From positions 806,001-870,000 of the forward strand of contig ML679973.1 of the NCBI GenBank assembly GCA_007922225.1: a stretch of 64,000 nucleotides of DNA, in the 5' to 3' direction. This document shows, one piece after another, positions 44,054-55,825 of the stretch; the first letter of the stretch is position 1, and the number at the start of each line of letters is the position of its first letter. Both the position numbers and the translations under genes were made by a program. The stretch comes from Emydura subglobosa. Lineage: Eukaryota; Chordata; Testudines; Chelidae. A model generated the notes under the pieces. The model did no database searches, was not told where the DNA came from, and was given only the letters and a program-made list of their open reading frames with translations.

Positions 44054-47000
44054 TCACTCCAGTCCAGTCTCGGCATCCCTGTCCTGCCCACGCGGTTCCA
44101 GGCTGTTGTAGGAGGGCAGCGTGGTTACCACAGCCTCAACTGTGAAGCGGTGTGGAGCGCCGGGGCCAGAGGACTCGGGCTGGAAGGCAGTGTTGTCATG
44201 AGCACCCGGGGGTGGCGCAGTGGGGGCGTTGAGCTGACGGGAATGGAGCCACTGGAAGGACAGGATGAAGGTGATGGCAATGAAATCCAAAACCAGCTCA
44301 CCGAGCTCCACCACGGAGAGCACGGAGGAACCAAACCAGAGACTCCACTGATTCCCCAGCTGGGAGAGCAGTGTCACCACCTGCAAGGGAGAGATGGGGG
44401 TGGTGAGAATTGTGGCTGCTCATAGTCCCACCCACAGCTGGGGCTTCATTCCCATCTCCTCGGCCTGGGGCAGCACTGACATGTTGAAATCCGCGATGCT
44501 GTTGGAAGGCAGAGGGGCAGGATGAGGGGGAGGGGCAGCTGGAGGATGGGATCCCTACCTCGAAGGCAGGAGACTCCCCATTGGTTTTATACTTCCATTC
44601 CTCAAAAAAGAGATTCACTTTGGCAACGCCATTCCTGTTAGTAAGAGAAAGAGATGAGTGACTCTAGTCCCGCACCCCCTATATTCCAGCACACAGCTCG
44701 TCCTGCAACCCCACCCAACCTTTAACCCTCCAAACCTGCCGTTCCCCCATCCTGCAGCCCACTTAAATCCAGCCTGCTGTCTTCCCAAAATGCAGTGCAG
44801 CTGTCCATACCTACGGCATTCCCCTGAGATTCCTGTGTGATAGATAGCCTAGATCTAGGATCCACCAAATCTACAGCACACACAAACTCCCATCTAACCC
44901 CCTCACCCACCCAGGCTTTATCACTCCCCCCGCGTTCAGTGCAACAGCCCCAAATTTACTACGCCACCAAACTCACAGCTGACCTTCTCCAAAACTTATC
45001 GACTACCTCCACGTTTTCGGTTTGATTCCCCAAGTCCACAGTCCCTTTGCCACCTCTCGCTCCCAATGTTACATCAGTCCCTGCCCGGGGATCCTCCCCG
45101 TCATTTTGCCAATCTCTAGACCTGGCCCTCTGAACCCCTCCCTAAATCTCAACTCACCACTAGATCAAGTCCTTTGGTCTGGCCCCAGGCCCCTGACAAG
45201 GCCCTACCCCACTACTAGGCCAAACTGTGAGCCTGGTCCCACGCTCCTGAAGCCTTTTGTCTTCCTCCTCACTAGGTCTGTCTCTGGATCTAGCCCATGG
45301 CCCCTGAACACCTGATTCTCCATGACCAAGTAAGACAGTCCCGCTTCTCTCTCCCCCCCCCGCCCCCGTCTCCATCATTCTTTCTGTCTGGCCCCGCACT
45401 CCTGGACCCCTGCTTCTTTCCTTATCACCGGTTTGGTCTCTGTGCCTGGCTCCAGGGCTCCTGACCATCCCGACTCCCCATTTCTACGCATCATTGGCTC
45501 ATCTGGGCCCAGGCCCCCTCATCCCACCATCATAGGGTCCCATCCCTGGCCCTGAGCCCCCATCCTGGAGCTCTCACCTCTTGGATGTGATATTGTACTT
45601 ATTCTGTCGGGACAGCATGTGAAACACCCAATCCTGAAAGGAAAGCACAAAAAGCATCATAGATATACACCACTCAGCCACCCCTTGTAGAGGGTTAATA
45701 AATGGTGGGACAGGTCTGCATCCTGGGTCTGGGGCGATTACCTCAGGAAACCATATCCTTACCTCGGAGACAGTGGAAGGCCAGTGGGAATATCCAGCTG
45801 ACAGCTGATACTCTGTCACCCTAGAGGAAGAGAGATATTCTTAACAGGAAGGTCCAGTCTCAGCACAGCAACCTCAACAACTGGGAACTTTCCCCGTATC
45901 TAGTATTGGTGCCCTATTCCTTACAGGGCTTCCCCCTGAAAGCAGCCAGACTGCCGTATCCAGGAGCTTTCCCCACAGCCACCAATACTTGCCCCGCTAC
46001 CAACTTTGCTCCCTGCTGGGAGAGACCAGATGGCAATATCTCTGTGGATGTTTAGTTGCTCACACACAGTTTGCCCCAGATAATAGAATACTTTCTTTGG
46101 CAAGACACATTGTCTGCCATTCAATCAGCCCTCGGAATGAGACACGCATAGGAACATGGGACTGGACGTGACCTCCTGGGTCACCAAGTTCCCTCCCCTG
46201 CTATGTCAGCCAACCACGCCATATAATGCTGTTCATAAACCCCTCGTTTTTATCCCGCTGAGACCTACTTGCAAGGTTTCCGACATTTGCTGAAACAGCC
46301 CAGAACATTGGATTTGAATTCGACCTGGAGTTTGTAGTAACAGTGACCTGAGAAGGGGAGAGAGAAATCCAAAATGAGCTCAACATGTCTATCTAGGGGA
46401 GAGAATCTCTGGGGCAGGTACCTGGGTGGTGCGTGCCCAGAATGGGGTAACCCCCTTTAACACCCTCAGAGGGACTTAAACAGGAGGGTTGGGGAGCTGA
46501 AGCAGGGGATGATGGGAGAGTCTGTGCTGAGTAGGTTCAGGAGGGCTTGGGGGATCACTATATAACTCCTTCTGCCCCATCAGCACTTACCCCATGCTAT
46601 GTGCTTAGTGTAGTCACAATACTCCGCTCCGGAGGGCAAGGGGTAGAAGTAATGTGCACAGCCACAGCGCTCCACCATACGGGTCTGAAAACAGGAACGA
46701 ATGCAGACCTGGGGGGCAGGAGAGGAGGGGAGAGCTCAGCAGGGGAATCCTCACATCCCAGCATGACCTGGGCCCAGAAAACACAGAGGAGATCCCCCCA
46801 TGGCAGGGAGCGACTGAGCGTGTCTCCTGGGGACAGGACCCCTGGTGATGGATTACCTGCTGAGTGTAATGGGATGAGTACAGGTTCTGCACCGGCACGT
46901 CACTGCCATCCTCCGTGCAGTCGCTGTAGCTGCCCCCCAGACGCTCTGTCGTCTCCTGGCAACAAAGAACAGCTCGTCAGTCAGAGAGTCGGACAACTGA

Positions 47001-50000
47001 AGGCAGGAAGGACCATCGGGTGGGACTGCCGGCATACCACAGGCCACTGAACACTGCCCAGCACCCACCCACCACGCCCAACCACTGAAACTGTGCTACG
47101 GGATTACAGCCCTGGGGAGACTGAACTCTTCTGTGCTGCGGGCAAAGACAGCAGGGACCGAGGTGCACCGGCGCCTGAGGCCGTACAATGGCAGGGTCTT
47201 GACACAGTGACACAGACCCGTGCCCCTGGTGCCCCCCTTTTCTGCCTGCTGCCCTTTAGTTCCATCCCCCCCAATCAGTAACAGATACCACCCACTCCTC
47301 CCTTCCCGCTCATGCCACCAACTCCTTCCTGCTTTCCCCCTATCCCAGCCCTTCCCCGGTTAATAACGGATCCCAAGGTAGCGTCCTTCCCCTCAGCCCG
47401 GCCCAGTGTTGTCCGCCTCCCCCCGTCCAGGGGTAACTTTTCTGCTCCCCACACCCTGGTTCCACTGCAGCCCTTCTGCTCCCTGCGGACCCGTCAGATG
47501 CCTTCACGCAGGTGCATTGAAGCCCATGTCATCTCTCCCCTCGCTCTGCTCCCCCCCCCGGCTCACCTTTATCATGCTGATGGAGGTCTCTATACCCGGA
47601 CGCACATTGAAGCCCCCATCATCCATGAAGGCTGGTTCATTCTGTTCATGGACCATCACCCGGGCTCCCGTCACCGTGGACAGCAGAGGGATGTAGTCGT
47701 TCTGCTCTGTGCGCACTAGCAAAGAGAGGCCTGTAGGGGTTTCAGAGAGCGAGGGGGGATCAGGACCAGTCATTGGGGTGGGGGAGAGCAGGGGGATCGC
47801 AACTGGGCTAGAGTGGGAGGAGAAGGCAGAAAGCAGGGGGGCGGGGGAAGAGAAAAGGGGATCAGAGCTGGGCCTGAGTTGAGCAGAGAGTAAGGGGGCC
47901 AGGCCTAGGCAGGAGGCAGAGAGCTGGGGGATCAGGGCCAGAGTCTCTGGATGAGGCAGAGAACTGGGATTGCCAAGTCAGGCCTGGAGAAAGCAGAATT
48001 TGGGGTGGAGAAGGAAGGGGTCGGCACTGCAGAGGCAGAGCTTTTGACGGGGGTGGGGAGTTGCGGGCTGGCCCTGGGGCGGTTACAGAGCGCAGAGGCG
48101 GTCAGGGCTGTGTCTTGGGAAGGCAGAGTCAGGTCAGGGTCAGGTGGACAGAGACAGCGAGGGATTTGAGAACAGGCTGTGAGGAAGGCAGTGTTCAGGA
48201 CCAGGCCCGGGGAGATGCAGAGCTCAGTGGGAGGGCGGGGTGTCAGAGCAGACACAGGATGGACAAACAGGGCCCAAGCATAATTTTTGGGGGCCCAGTA
48301 CAATGTGTAACACGGGCCCCGTCCCACACACATACCACAGTCTCTCATCCCATACATACAATCTCATAAGCCATGAAAATTTTTTTCCTCATGGTAATGG
48401 GGGTTGCAGCCTGGGCCAGGACCCCCCAGGGCCTTCAGGCCCCAGTAAAGTGTATCCTTCTCCCCCCCCCTCCCCCATGTGGGGGCCCTGTGGACAAACA
48501 GCAAAGGGTCTGGCACTGATGGAAAGCAGAGCTCAGAGTGGTCAGGCAAGGGGCAGCTTGAACATTCAGCCATACAAACTCACATGGGCCAGGGTGGAGG
48601 ATGCAATCATCTGTCACAAGGGGGAATGAGCACAGCAGGGGCTTGGCGCCCACATTTCTCTCCCACCCCCAAAACCCACCTGTTATATAGAGCTAGACCT
48701 GAGTGTGTTCTCCTCACCTGCCATGGGAGCCTTACCATTATTGATCCCAGGCAGTGATGATGTCCACAGGCTGCTGTTGCCGTCATTGAATGTGTAGCAG
48801 TTTCCATAAATAGGGTGATGGAAATGGGTATAATTCCTGGGAGAGAAATGAAAATATTCAGATCAGGGCATCCAGGCATGTGGGGCAAAATCCCTAAGAG
48901 ATGATCAAGGAGAGGGTATTCTAAAAGGAACTCCCCCATGGAGAGGAACCGAGAGCAATACAGACGAGCAATGTCTGTAGTGTAAACAAGCTCTTAGAAG
49001 TGGGTCAGAGCACGGTTATTTGACGAAGTGCTGCAAATGACTTCTGGAGCTGGAGAGCTGTTAGTTTCTGATGTTGCTAACTCCGGAGGAGAATGGATTT
49101 TAGCAGTGGTGGGATATTTTTATAAAATCTCCTTAATATAGACCTGGCTTTACATTCTCCTCCTCCCGCCCTCTCTGATCAGATATTAATTTGATCACCT
49201 CTTTGGGACCATTTGGACGTAAACTATAACACAAGTAACCAGGTTATTTCTTACTATTCTTTCTATAGCAACTGCCTCTGCCTTCCCTCTCTGCAGGGGT
49301 CTGTGTCTATGGACAGTATAATTAAAGTGACACAACCCTCTAGTGTGGTCCTGGTTACACCAGTATAAAGATCCCTTTATGCCAGTATAACTGCACCCAC
49401 ACTAGTGTATGTATGTGTATAACTATTTCAGTTATGTGACACAAAGAGAAAAGATGACAAGGGCCCAGAGCACATCACTTGAGATGATGGGATCCAGGAG
49501 CCCCAGGAATTGAACAAGGAAGAATGCCCCAGCCTTGGGCCCTGGGAGTGGGCGGAACAGCGTTCTCCTGCGGTAGTGTCTTGGATTCTCCTTGTACCCA
49601 GCAAAGAATGCAGAGGTTGTTAAGACGGGAGGTTGGGTCCCCTCAGCACTCACGCCTGGTCACATGTATCCTCATTGAAGCGGCAAGCATAGATGAAGCT
49701 CTCAAAATTGGACTCATCCAGGGCCTTTGTGTTAGGCATCCGTGCCAAGATGTTGATGTAGTGGAAGCTGTACCACTCACGCACAGCATCGACACCTGAT
49801 GAATATGTCTGGTGGAAACAATCCTCATTGGTCTCGTTGCACTGCAAGAGAAACATCAGCCATCTCAAGGAACCCAAGTCCGTGAGGAGGGATGAGGGGA
49901 TATACCTGACACCCCTGAACATGGATAATTGAGATTATACTTGAGAAGTGCAGCTAACAGACATAAAGGGAAACACCCTCAATGGGAGGGAAACACCTGG

Positions 50001-51635
50001 GCAGCAGGAATGATCAAGAGAGCAAGGAAGCAGCAAATCACAGTGAAGTTACGGCAATGAACTATGCAGCAAATGAGACTGTGAAGTATGTACAGGAGCT
50101 CTCAGTTCTGGAACAAGGACTCCCTCTTTGTGAGTGTATTTAGGCCCTGATCTAAACTTAAAATTTAGGTCAACCTAACTACATCACTCAGAGGTGCAAA
50201 AAATTCAAAGCCTGCGTGCTGTAGTTAAATCGACCTAGCCCCGGGGGTACACACGGCTGGATTGAGGGAAGAATTTTTCCATCAATGGAGCTACTATCAC
50301 TCGGGGAGGTGAACTACCTACACGGACAGAAAAGCCTCTTCCATCAGTGTAGGAAGCGTCTACACTACGGTGTTACAGCGACACAGCTGCCGTTGTGCCG
50401 CTGTAGCACCTATAGTGTAGACATGCCCTAGACTAGAACTCTTTCTGGAACTCTACTTAATTGATTGACAGTCGTGTACACCCTAAGGAATGGATGGAGA
50501 AGTGGGGACAATCCTTTCCCTAGATCACTTAGGGACAGGCTGGGCCTTCAGAGGCTTTGTTCAGTTTTTAACATCTTTCATTATAGCAGCACCAACAACT
50601 GACAATGGAGAGTTGGAGCCAACACTGGTACTAGAGGGTCTAATGAGAGACTAGGAGCTAGGCGGAGTCTATAGGGTACAGAAGAGGGAGGGATCTATTC
50701 TCACCAGGATGAAGCCTATTTTCCAATCATTTTTGTCCACTGGGGGATTGTTCCCCTTCAGGCTGGCAGGTTCATCACGCTTGTGTCTCCTCAGTGGGTG
50801 GCGCTGGACATGGTGGGACAGGCTCCTGGAGCTACGTTTCCGGGTAGACTGGGCGGCCCAGCTGCTTTGTACCAGAGACATGTTGTAGTCATACAGGTCC
50901 ATCAGTGTCTGATGGGTGATACGATCCAGTTCATCCAGCTCCTCCTGGACAGCACTGTACCTATGAGGTGGGGAGAGGGAATTCCAGAATTAGGTATTGT
51001 CTACATCGGGAAATTTCCCATCACAGCTGTACTTACACTATAGAGGTATTTCGCGATAGCTATCTGGGTATGAGTCCCCATGCGGACACTTGTTCTGGAA
51101 TAAAAGTGACTTTATTTTCATATAATAGTTATAGCTATGTTGGGAAATTTCCTCCTATAGACAGGCACTTAGTGTCTCAATATTGCCTGTAGGGGCGCCG
51201 GATATTTCACCGGACCCAGTAGGAGTACAATACACAATGTACCTGGGAGTTTGTCTCCTACCTGTAGGGGTTGAGGGTGCACAGTGTGATAGCAGGGAAG
51301 GTCAGCCTGTCTGAGTTGAGGTTAAGGTTCAGGTTGACAGGGAAACTGAAGTACTGCCGGTAGAGGAGCCCAAATTGCCAGTACATTAGGCCAAAGTTGA
51401 GGAAGAAGAGCACAGACCAAAAGGCTGTCTTCATTTTGTTCCTCTTGGAGCAGACTAGCCGGATGGCTCCATGGATCGTTGTGTTGTTACAGAAGAACTG
51501 GAAGAGTTCTTGGTATGAACTGTGGAACTCAATGAGGCCTTCGCCCTTCTCCTCCGATTTCTCTGCCATTTCCTCCACCTTTTGCTGCTTCTCTGCTTCC
51601 TGCTTACACCTCCTCAGCCTCTCCCCCTCTGGCAT
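44054..51635 (-). CDS. SCNN1A: Epithelial sodium channel alpha subunit (ENaC alpha)
   Basis: Pore subunit of the amiloride-sensitive sodium channel in apical membranes of epithelia. Coding exons in gene order: 51262-51635, 50705-50960, 49654-49841, 48736-48836, 47567-47730, 46857-46955, 46591-46708, 46269-46347, 45763-45820, 45578-45633, 44559-44634, 44054-44380. Phases agree and give 631 residues. Seen: the HG gating motif ([10 protein letters not shown]), TM1 (about residues 60-82), candidate furin sites RSSR and RHKR, the cysteine-rich extracellular domain ([16 protein letters not shown]), TM2 with the GSS selectivity filter ([14 protein letters not shown]), and a C-terminal LPSYNSL in place of the mammalian PPPxYxxL Nedd4-2 site. 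The alpha identity rests on the [12 protein letters not shown] and [20 protein letters not shown] blocks. The ATG at 51635 is chosen because a TAG lies in frame nine codons upstream; a splice acceptor just upstream could add N-terminal residues. The 5' non-coding exon and promoter probably lie beyond the gap. Confidence 0.96.
50148..50432. mobile_element. MITE of the 'GTCTACAC' family in SCNN1A intron
   Basis: The left end, GGCCCTGATCTAAACTTAAA, and the right end, CTATAGTGTAGACATGCCCT, bound an element of about 285 bp. It contains AGGTCAACCTAACTACATC and GTCTACACTACGGTG blocks, parallel to the copy at about 39,602. It lies between SCNN1A coding exons 2 and 3 of the list above (intron 49842-50704). 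Confidence 0.65.
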
Positions 51636-51714
51636 CTTCTCTGCCTTCGCTGCTACAACCTACCACACAATACGTTTGGAATCAGGCAATATAGATACTC
51701 TCCACACACGTACC

Positions 51715-52114
51715 NNNNNNNNNNNNNNNNNNNNNNNNNNNNNNNNNNNNNNNNNNNNNNNNNNNNNNNNNNNNNNNNNNNNNNNNNNNNNNNNNNNNNN
51801 NNNNNNNNNNNNNNNNNNNNNNNNNNNNNNNNNNNNNNNNNNNNNNNNNNNNNNNNNNNNNNNNNNNNNNNNNNNNNNNNNNNNNNNNNNNNNNNNNNNN
51901 NNNNNNNNNNNNNNNNNNNNNNNNNNNNNNNNNNNNNNNNNNNNNNNNNNNNNNNNNNNNNNNNNNNNNNNNNNNNNNNNNNNNNNNNNNNNNNNNNNNN
52001 NNNNNNNNNNNNNNNNNNNNNNNNNNNNNNNNNNNNNNNNNNNNNNNNNNNNNNNNNNNNNNNNNNNNNNNNNNNNNNNNNNNNNNNNNNNNNNNNNNNN
52101 NNNNNNNNNNNNNN
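51715..52114. other. Assembly gap (400 N)
   Basis: A run of exactly 400 N just upstream of the first SCNN1A coding exon. The right flank is low-complexity C-rich sequence, so the gap probably falls in a tandem repeat that did not assemble. Predicted frames spanning it are meaningless. Confidence 0.99.
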
Positions 52115-52270
52115 CCCCCCCCCACAGCCCTATCCTCCCCCGCACTTCAGCCCTTCCACACACACAGACCTACCCTCCCCCACACCTCAGCCCTCCCCCA
52201 CACTCCAGCCCCACTACACATGCACCTGATCCTCCCTTCCACACCTGTCCTCCCCCATGCTTCCCTCTCT
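52115..52270. repeat. C-rich imperfect tandem repeat at the gap edge
   Basis: Variations on CCTCCCCCACACCTCAGCCC recur three to four times between 52,115 and 52,270, with units of about 30-40 bp. This resembles a minisatellite running into the gap. Confidence 0.65.
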
Positions 52271-53560
52271 CCCTCCTTTACCCCAGGATCCACCCTAGAG
52301 AAACCCCACACGCTTCTTTAGAAGGCTGTTTTTAAAAGCAAGGTTAGAGACAGCTAAGTAGAAAGGCACTAACTTGCTGCATGCTGGCCTATGGCGCTGT
52401 TCCCACTGAGCTGTGTGGACCCTGCTCTGCTTGAAAAGGAGGGTCTCTCTTGGGTGTTGTCCCCTGTGGGAGTTTCGCTCTTCTAGGCGAGATCTCTGCT
52501 CAGCAGTGCCCTGGTCTCAGGCTGCTGGCTCTGCCTCCTGGCAGCTGCTCTGTCTTGGTGGGTAGGATTAGACTGGTTTCTTTCCAGCTCAATCTAGCAA
52601 CCTGTCCTGCTCCTGCCCTCCCAGCCGCTCCCCGCCCCTGCAGTTCTGGGGAAAAAGAAAAGCGTCATTAACATCTCAATATCTCAGTTCCTAGAGCAAA
52701 GCGAGATGGGCAGGGGCAGGGGGAGAGTAAGGGGTGGGAATGGGCAAGAGGGGGCTGGGAGGGGAAGTGAGAGAGGAAGGGGGGCAAACAGATTCCAGTA
52801 AAGCCCCAGGACTGGCTCATGTTGGCCGAGGACCGCTCTAGAGAAAAGCAGTTTTGGGGTCTGGGCTGGGGCTTTCACCGTGGGTTGGGGCAGCAGCAGC
52901 CCCGTTACAGCAAAGAGAGGCTTCAGGTGCACAAGTCACAAGTGTGCAGCCTCAGGGGCCCCTCTCTGCTGAAACAACAGGGTGGGGCTTTGCTAAGTAG
53001 CTGAGCCTCTTTAAGTCAAGGACACATGCCACACCCATCCTTCCAGCTCTGACTCCTTGGCTTCAGTCACAGAGCAAACCGGTAGGTACTGACACCCGGG
53101 AGCCAGCTGGTGACCTCCCTGGCTCTGGAGCGTGTTCCATCTGGGCACCACCCCCCCTCCCCTCTGCACCCCGCCCCTTGCTCCCTGCAGAAAGGGTGGA
53201 GGAAGAGGTAAGCAGCACTGCCTGCTGCTCCCAGGTAGGGCTGCAGACTGCTCAGGGAACAACATTACCTTGGGTCCCTTCCCACACCCCCTCCCTTCTC
53301 CTGAGCTGGGAACACAATGTCCCCGCTAGAGGAGAGAGGTAGAAAAAATGTTGGCAGCCGCATATCAAGGATATGGGGACAAGTCAAGCCCATGCAACAG
53401 CAGCTGGTTGGGCTGGGGTCACTCTCCCGTACCCCATCAGGCTGGGCCAAGGCCTGGGCTCAGGCTAGATACTGTACTGGTCTCAACACTTACGTCCCTA
53501 AACTCCAACACTGCCTGTCATTCAATACAGGACTGTGAGGCTGTCCTATTCTAATAAAGG
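52271..53560. other. SCNN1A upstream region, no gene recognised
   Basis: Moderately G+C-rich, non-repetitive sequence. It could hold the SCNN1A promoter and a non-coding first exon on the minus strand, but I could not fix either. No TNFR-type exon (LTBR is the human head-to-head neighbour) was recognised. Confidence 0.5.
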
Positions 53561-53785
53561 CCCTAGCGGAGATTGGAGCCCCATTGTGCAAGGCGCTGTA
53601 CAAACAAGTCAGAGATTACAGTGGAAGTAGAGAAGACAGAAATATTATCCCCATTTTGCAGCTGGGGACTTGAGGCACAGAGAAATTAAATGTGTGCCCA
53701 AGGCCACCTGGGGAGTCCGTAGTAGCTCTGAGACCTAACCTCCTAAATCCTAGTCCAGTGTTTTAACCACAAAAACATCCTTCCT
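53560..53785 (-). repeat. MIR-type CORE-SINE
   Basis: The plus strand reads as the reverse complement of a MIR: TTATCCCCATTTTGCAGCTG, then GAGGCACAGAGAAATTAAAT, GCCCAAGGCCAC and TTTTAACCAC, all in order. The preceding CCCCATTGTGCAAGGCGCTG block is a common sauropsid extension. This is an old amniote-wide repeat. Confidence 0.65.
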
Positions 53786-53912
53786 CTCAAAACTCATTGC
53801 CTTCTAGTCCCAGCTGTGGGAAGAGAGTGGCATTTAGTGGGCTAGAGGTGAGGAGATCTGGAGATGGGACTCCTCCTAGGGATAGTTTGCAGCTCTGCCA
53901 CTAAGGCCTTCT

Positions 53913-54190
53913 GTAGACAGGACATTTTTTTTCAGTGTAGTCTAAGGCATGAATTTAAACCTAGGTAGTTATGCTGGTATAACTTTTGGTGCTGACACTG
54001 TTATTCTGCTGCAAGAATGCCTTTTTTTCAATTTAGTTTATGTTGTTTGAGGAGGATTTAAGCTACATGGGAAAATGCTATGCTTACACTATAATGAGTG
54101 TGTCCACACCAGAGAAAGACAGTGGGAGCATTACATCTGTATAACTGTATTAGTATGATCAGCAAAGCTTTCACATATAGACAAGCCCTA
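53913..54190. mobile_element. MITE of the 'GTCTACAC' family, diverged
   Basis: Starts GGCCTTCTGTAGACAGGACA and ends CACATATAGACAAGCCCTA, with internal TTAGTATGATCAGCAAAG and CTACATGGGAAAATGCTATG blocks. It is similar in size and end motifs to the copies at 39,602 and 50,148. No target duplication was recognised. Confidence 0.5.
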
Positions 54191-54345
54191 ACTCACTGGG
54201 GCTTTGATCAAGTCCCGCACACTTCTTGTACCTCAGTTTCCCCAGCTACATAATCCTCTCTTCCCAGGAAGTGGTGAGGATGAATGAGTTACTGTTTATG
54301 ACTCACTTGGAGTGCGGTCAGGGCTGAGAATAATGATGGTCATTG
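54190..54345 (+). repeat. MIR-type CORE-SINE, 3' part
   Basis: Plus-orientation order CCTCAGTTTCCCCAGCTACA, GTGGTGAGGATGAATGAGTT and CACTTGGAGTGC matches the 3' half of a MIR. It lies immediately after a MITE. Confidence 0.6.
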
Positions 54346-54879
54346 CAAAGCTCACCAGGTTTTGGAATTCAAAAAATTATTCATGCAGGAAACTTCAAGT
54401 ACTATTGAATTCCTTCCTTTAGCGTAAATAACGTTCTATACTCTCAGTTTTATGATTCTGCATTTCGGATGATGTTTATTCCAACAGTGAAGATAAAGTG
54501 AAGGGACATCAGGCGTGTGTGGAAAGGAACTATAATGAGCAGCGTCCCTTGAAATGAAGGACATTTAAGAGGTCTGATGATAAGGGCTGAGGCTTGTGTG
54601 TACTCAGTGCTGGTGAAAAGTGTTGACTTGACAATGCTGGTGAATGAAATCTTCTGTAATCTACAGGGCAGCAGCAAAAGAAGCTTCCCACGCACATTGC
54701 CCAGCCAGCTTGCCTCAACCCTGGGATGACTTCCTTTAGGAGCAACAGGAATAGTTCAGCCTCCATTATCCATGCAGTTTTTGGCCTCTCTGATGAGTCT
54801 GCCAAAATCATTTCATGTGGGGCAATCTGACATCTCTTAGATTAAATGCTCCAAACCTTCATTAACAGAGTTGAGGTTA

Positions 54880-55350
54880 TCCAGTGATGCCTTTGAAACC
54901 CAGGAAATAGCCACGGCAGTCCAAACTTAAACTTCTGAAAACCAGGAAATACACAGTTACAGTCTTCTGTGATAGCAGGGAACTGAGCCCAATGACCCAG
55001 GAAGTCCCGGTTTTGTTTTCCTATGTTTCCTATGTTTTCCTACACCAGTGCAACCTTAACTCTGCCCTTCTGGAGCTGGCAGTCGCCACTGGGAATGATC
55101 TGTGTGCACTCCAGCTGCATTCTCTGTGTTCGCTCTAGTTGTGTATAATGAAGGGACGTGTTGGATCAGCTTGGCAGTGTTGTGATAGTAATATGATGAT
55201 GTCTGTAGGGGGTCTACTGCTCCTGTGGAGTGGGGGCTGAGAACCCCAGGTGTATGTGATCAAAGGAAAGAGGTGCAGGTGTGTCTTGGGAGATTCAGAA
55301 TGCTTCATTTCAGCACTGTGTTGTGTAGGTTGTCTCCGAAGCATTCTGGT
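54880..55350. repeat. Second, partial copy of the 37,965-39,531 TIR-element family
   Basis: Shares, in the same order, the CTTCTGAAAACCAGGAAAT and AACCTTAACTCTGCCC blocks (38,055-38,100 in the other copy), the GGAGCTGG block, and one internal unit (GTGATAGTAATATGATGATG, GAGGTGCAGGTGTGTCTTGG, TTCATTTCAGCACTGTGTTG). The terminal inverted repeats are not present here, and only one tandem unit is seen. Confidence 0.5.
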
Positions 55351-55825
55351 GGGGTATAAGGGAAGCTGTTAGGAAAATAGAAAAAGGGGTCCCCCTCTCC
55401 TCCTCACTTGCCCCCTCTCTCTTTCAGAATGAGAAATGGGACACTTTACAGTAAAGAGCAGAGTGGGTGAAAATAATATTTACAGTCACCCCTTCATTGT
55501 TTTCTCCAAATCCCAGCTTTCCCCCTCCGTCTCAATTCCCCTTCCATCTTCCTTCAGGGCTCTCCCACCCACTGCTCACACACCACTACTGAGTCCCCCA
55601 TGAACTCATTCATCCATAGGCCTCATTCATTCCTGGAATGAATCATGCCAACCTAGCCCATCCCACCCCCAGCTCAGCGCCTCCCGAAGGCCCTTCAGCT
55701 TCCCCTGACCCAATTTCCACCAGCTCAGAAACACACAAACACCCTTCCCCCTCGCCGTTTGAGACCCTGACCCCTTCCTATCTCATCCCAGTGTTGTCAG
55801 TGCTCCAGTAGTTTATTGTGAACAG

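Noticed and set aside
51397..52335. 312- and 235-codon frames spanning the gap
   Set aside because: Made mostly of N; also antisense to the first SCNN1A coding exon.
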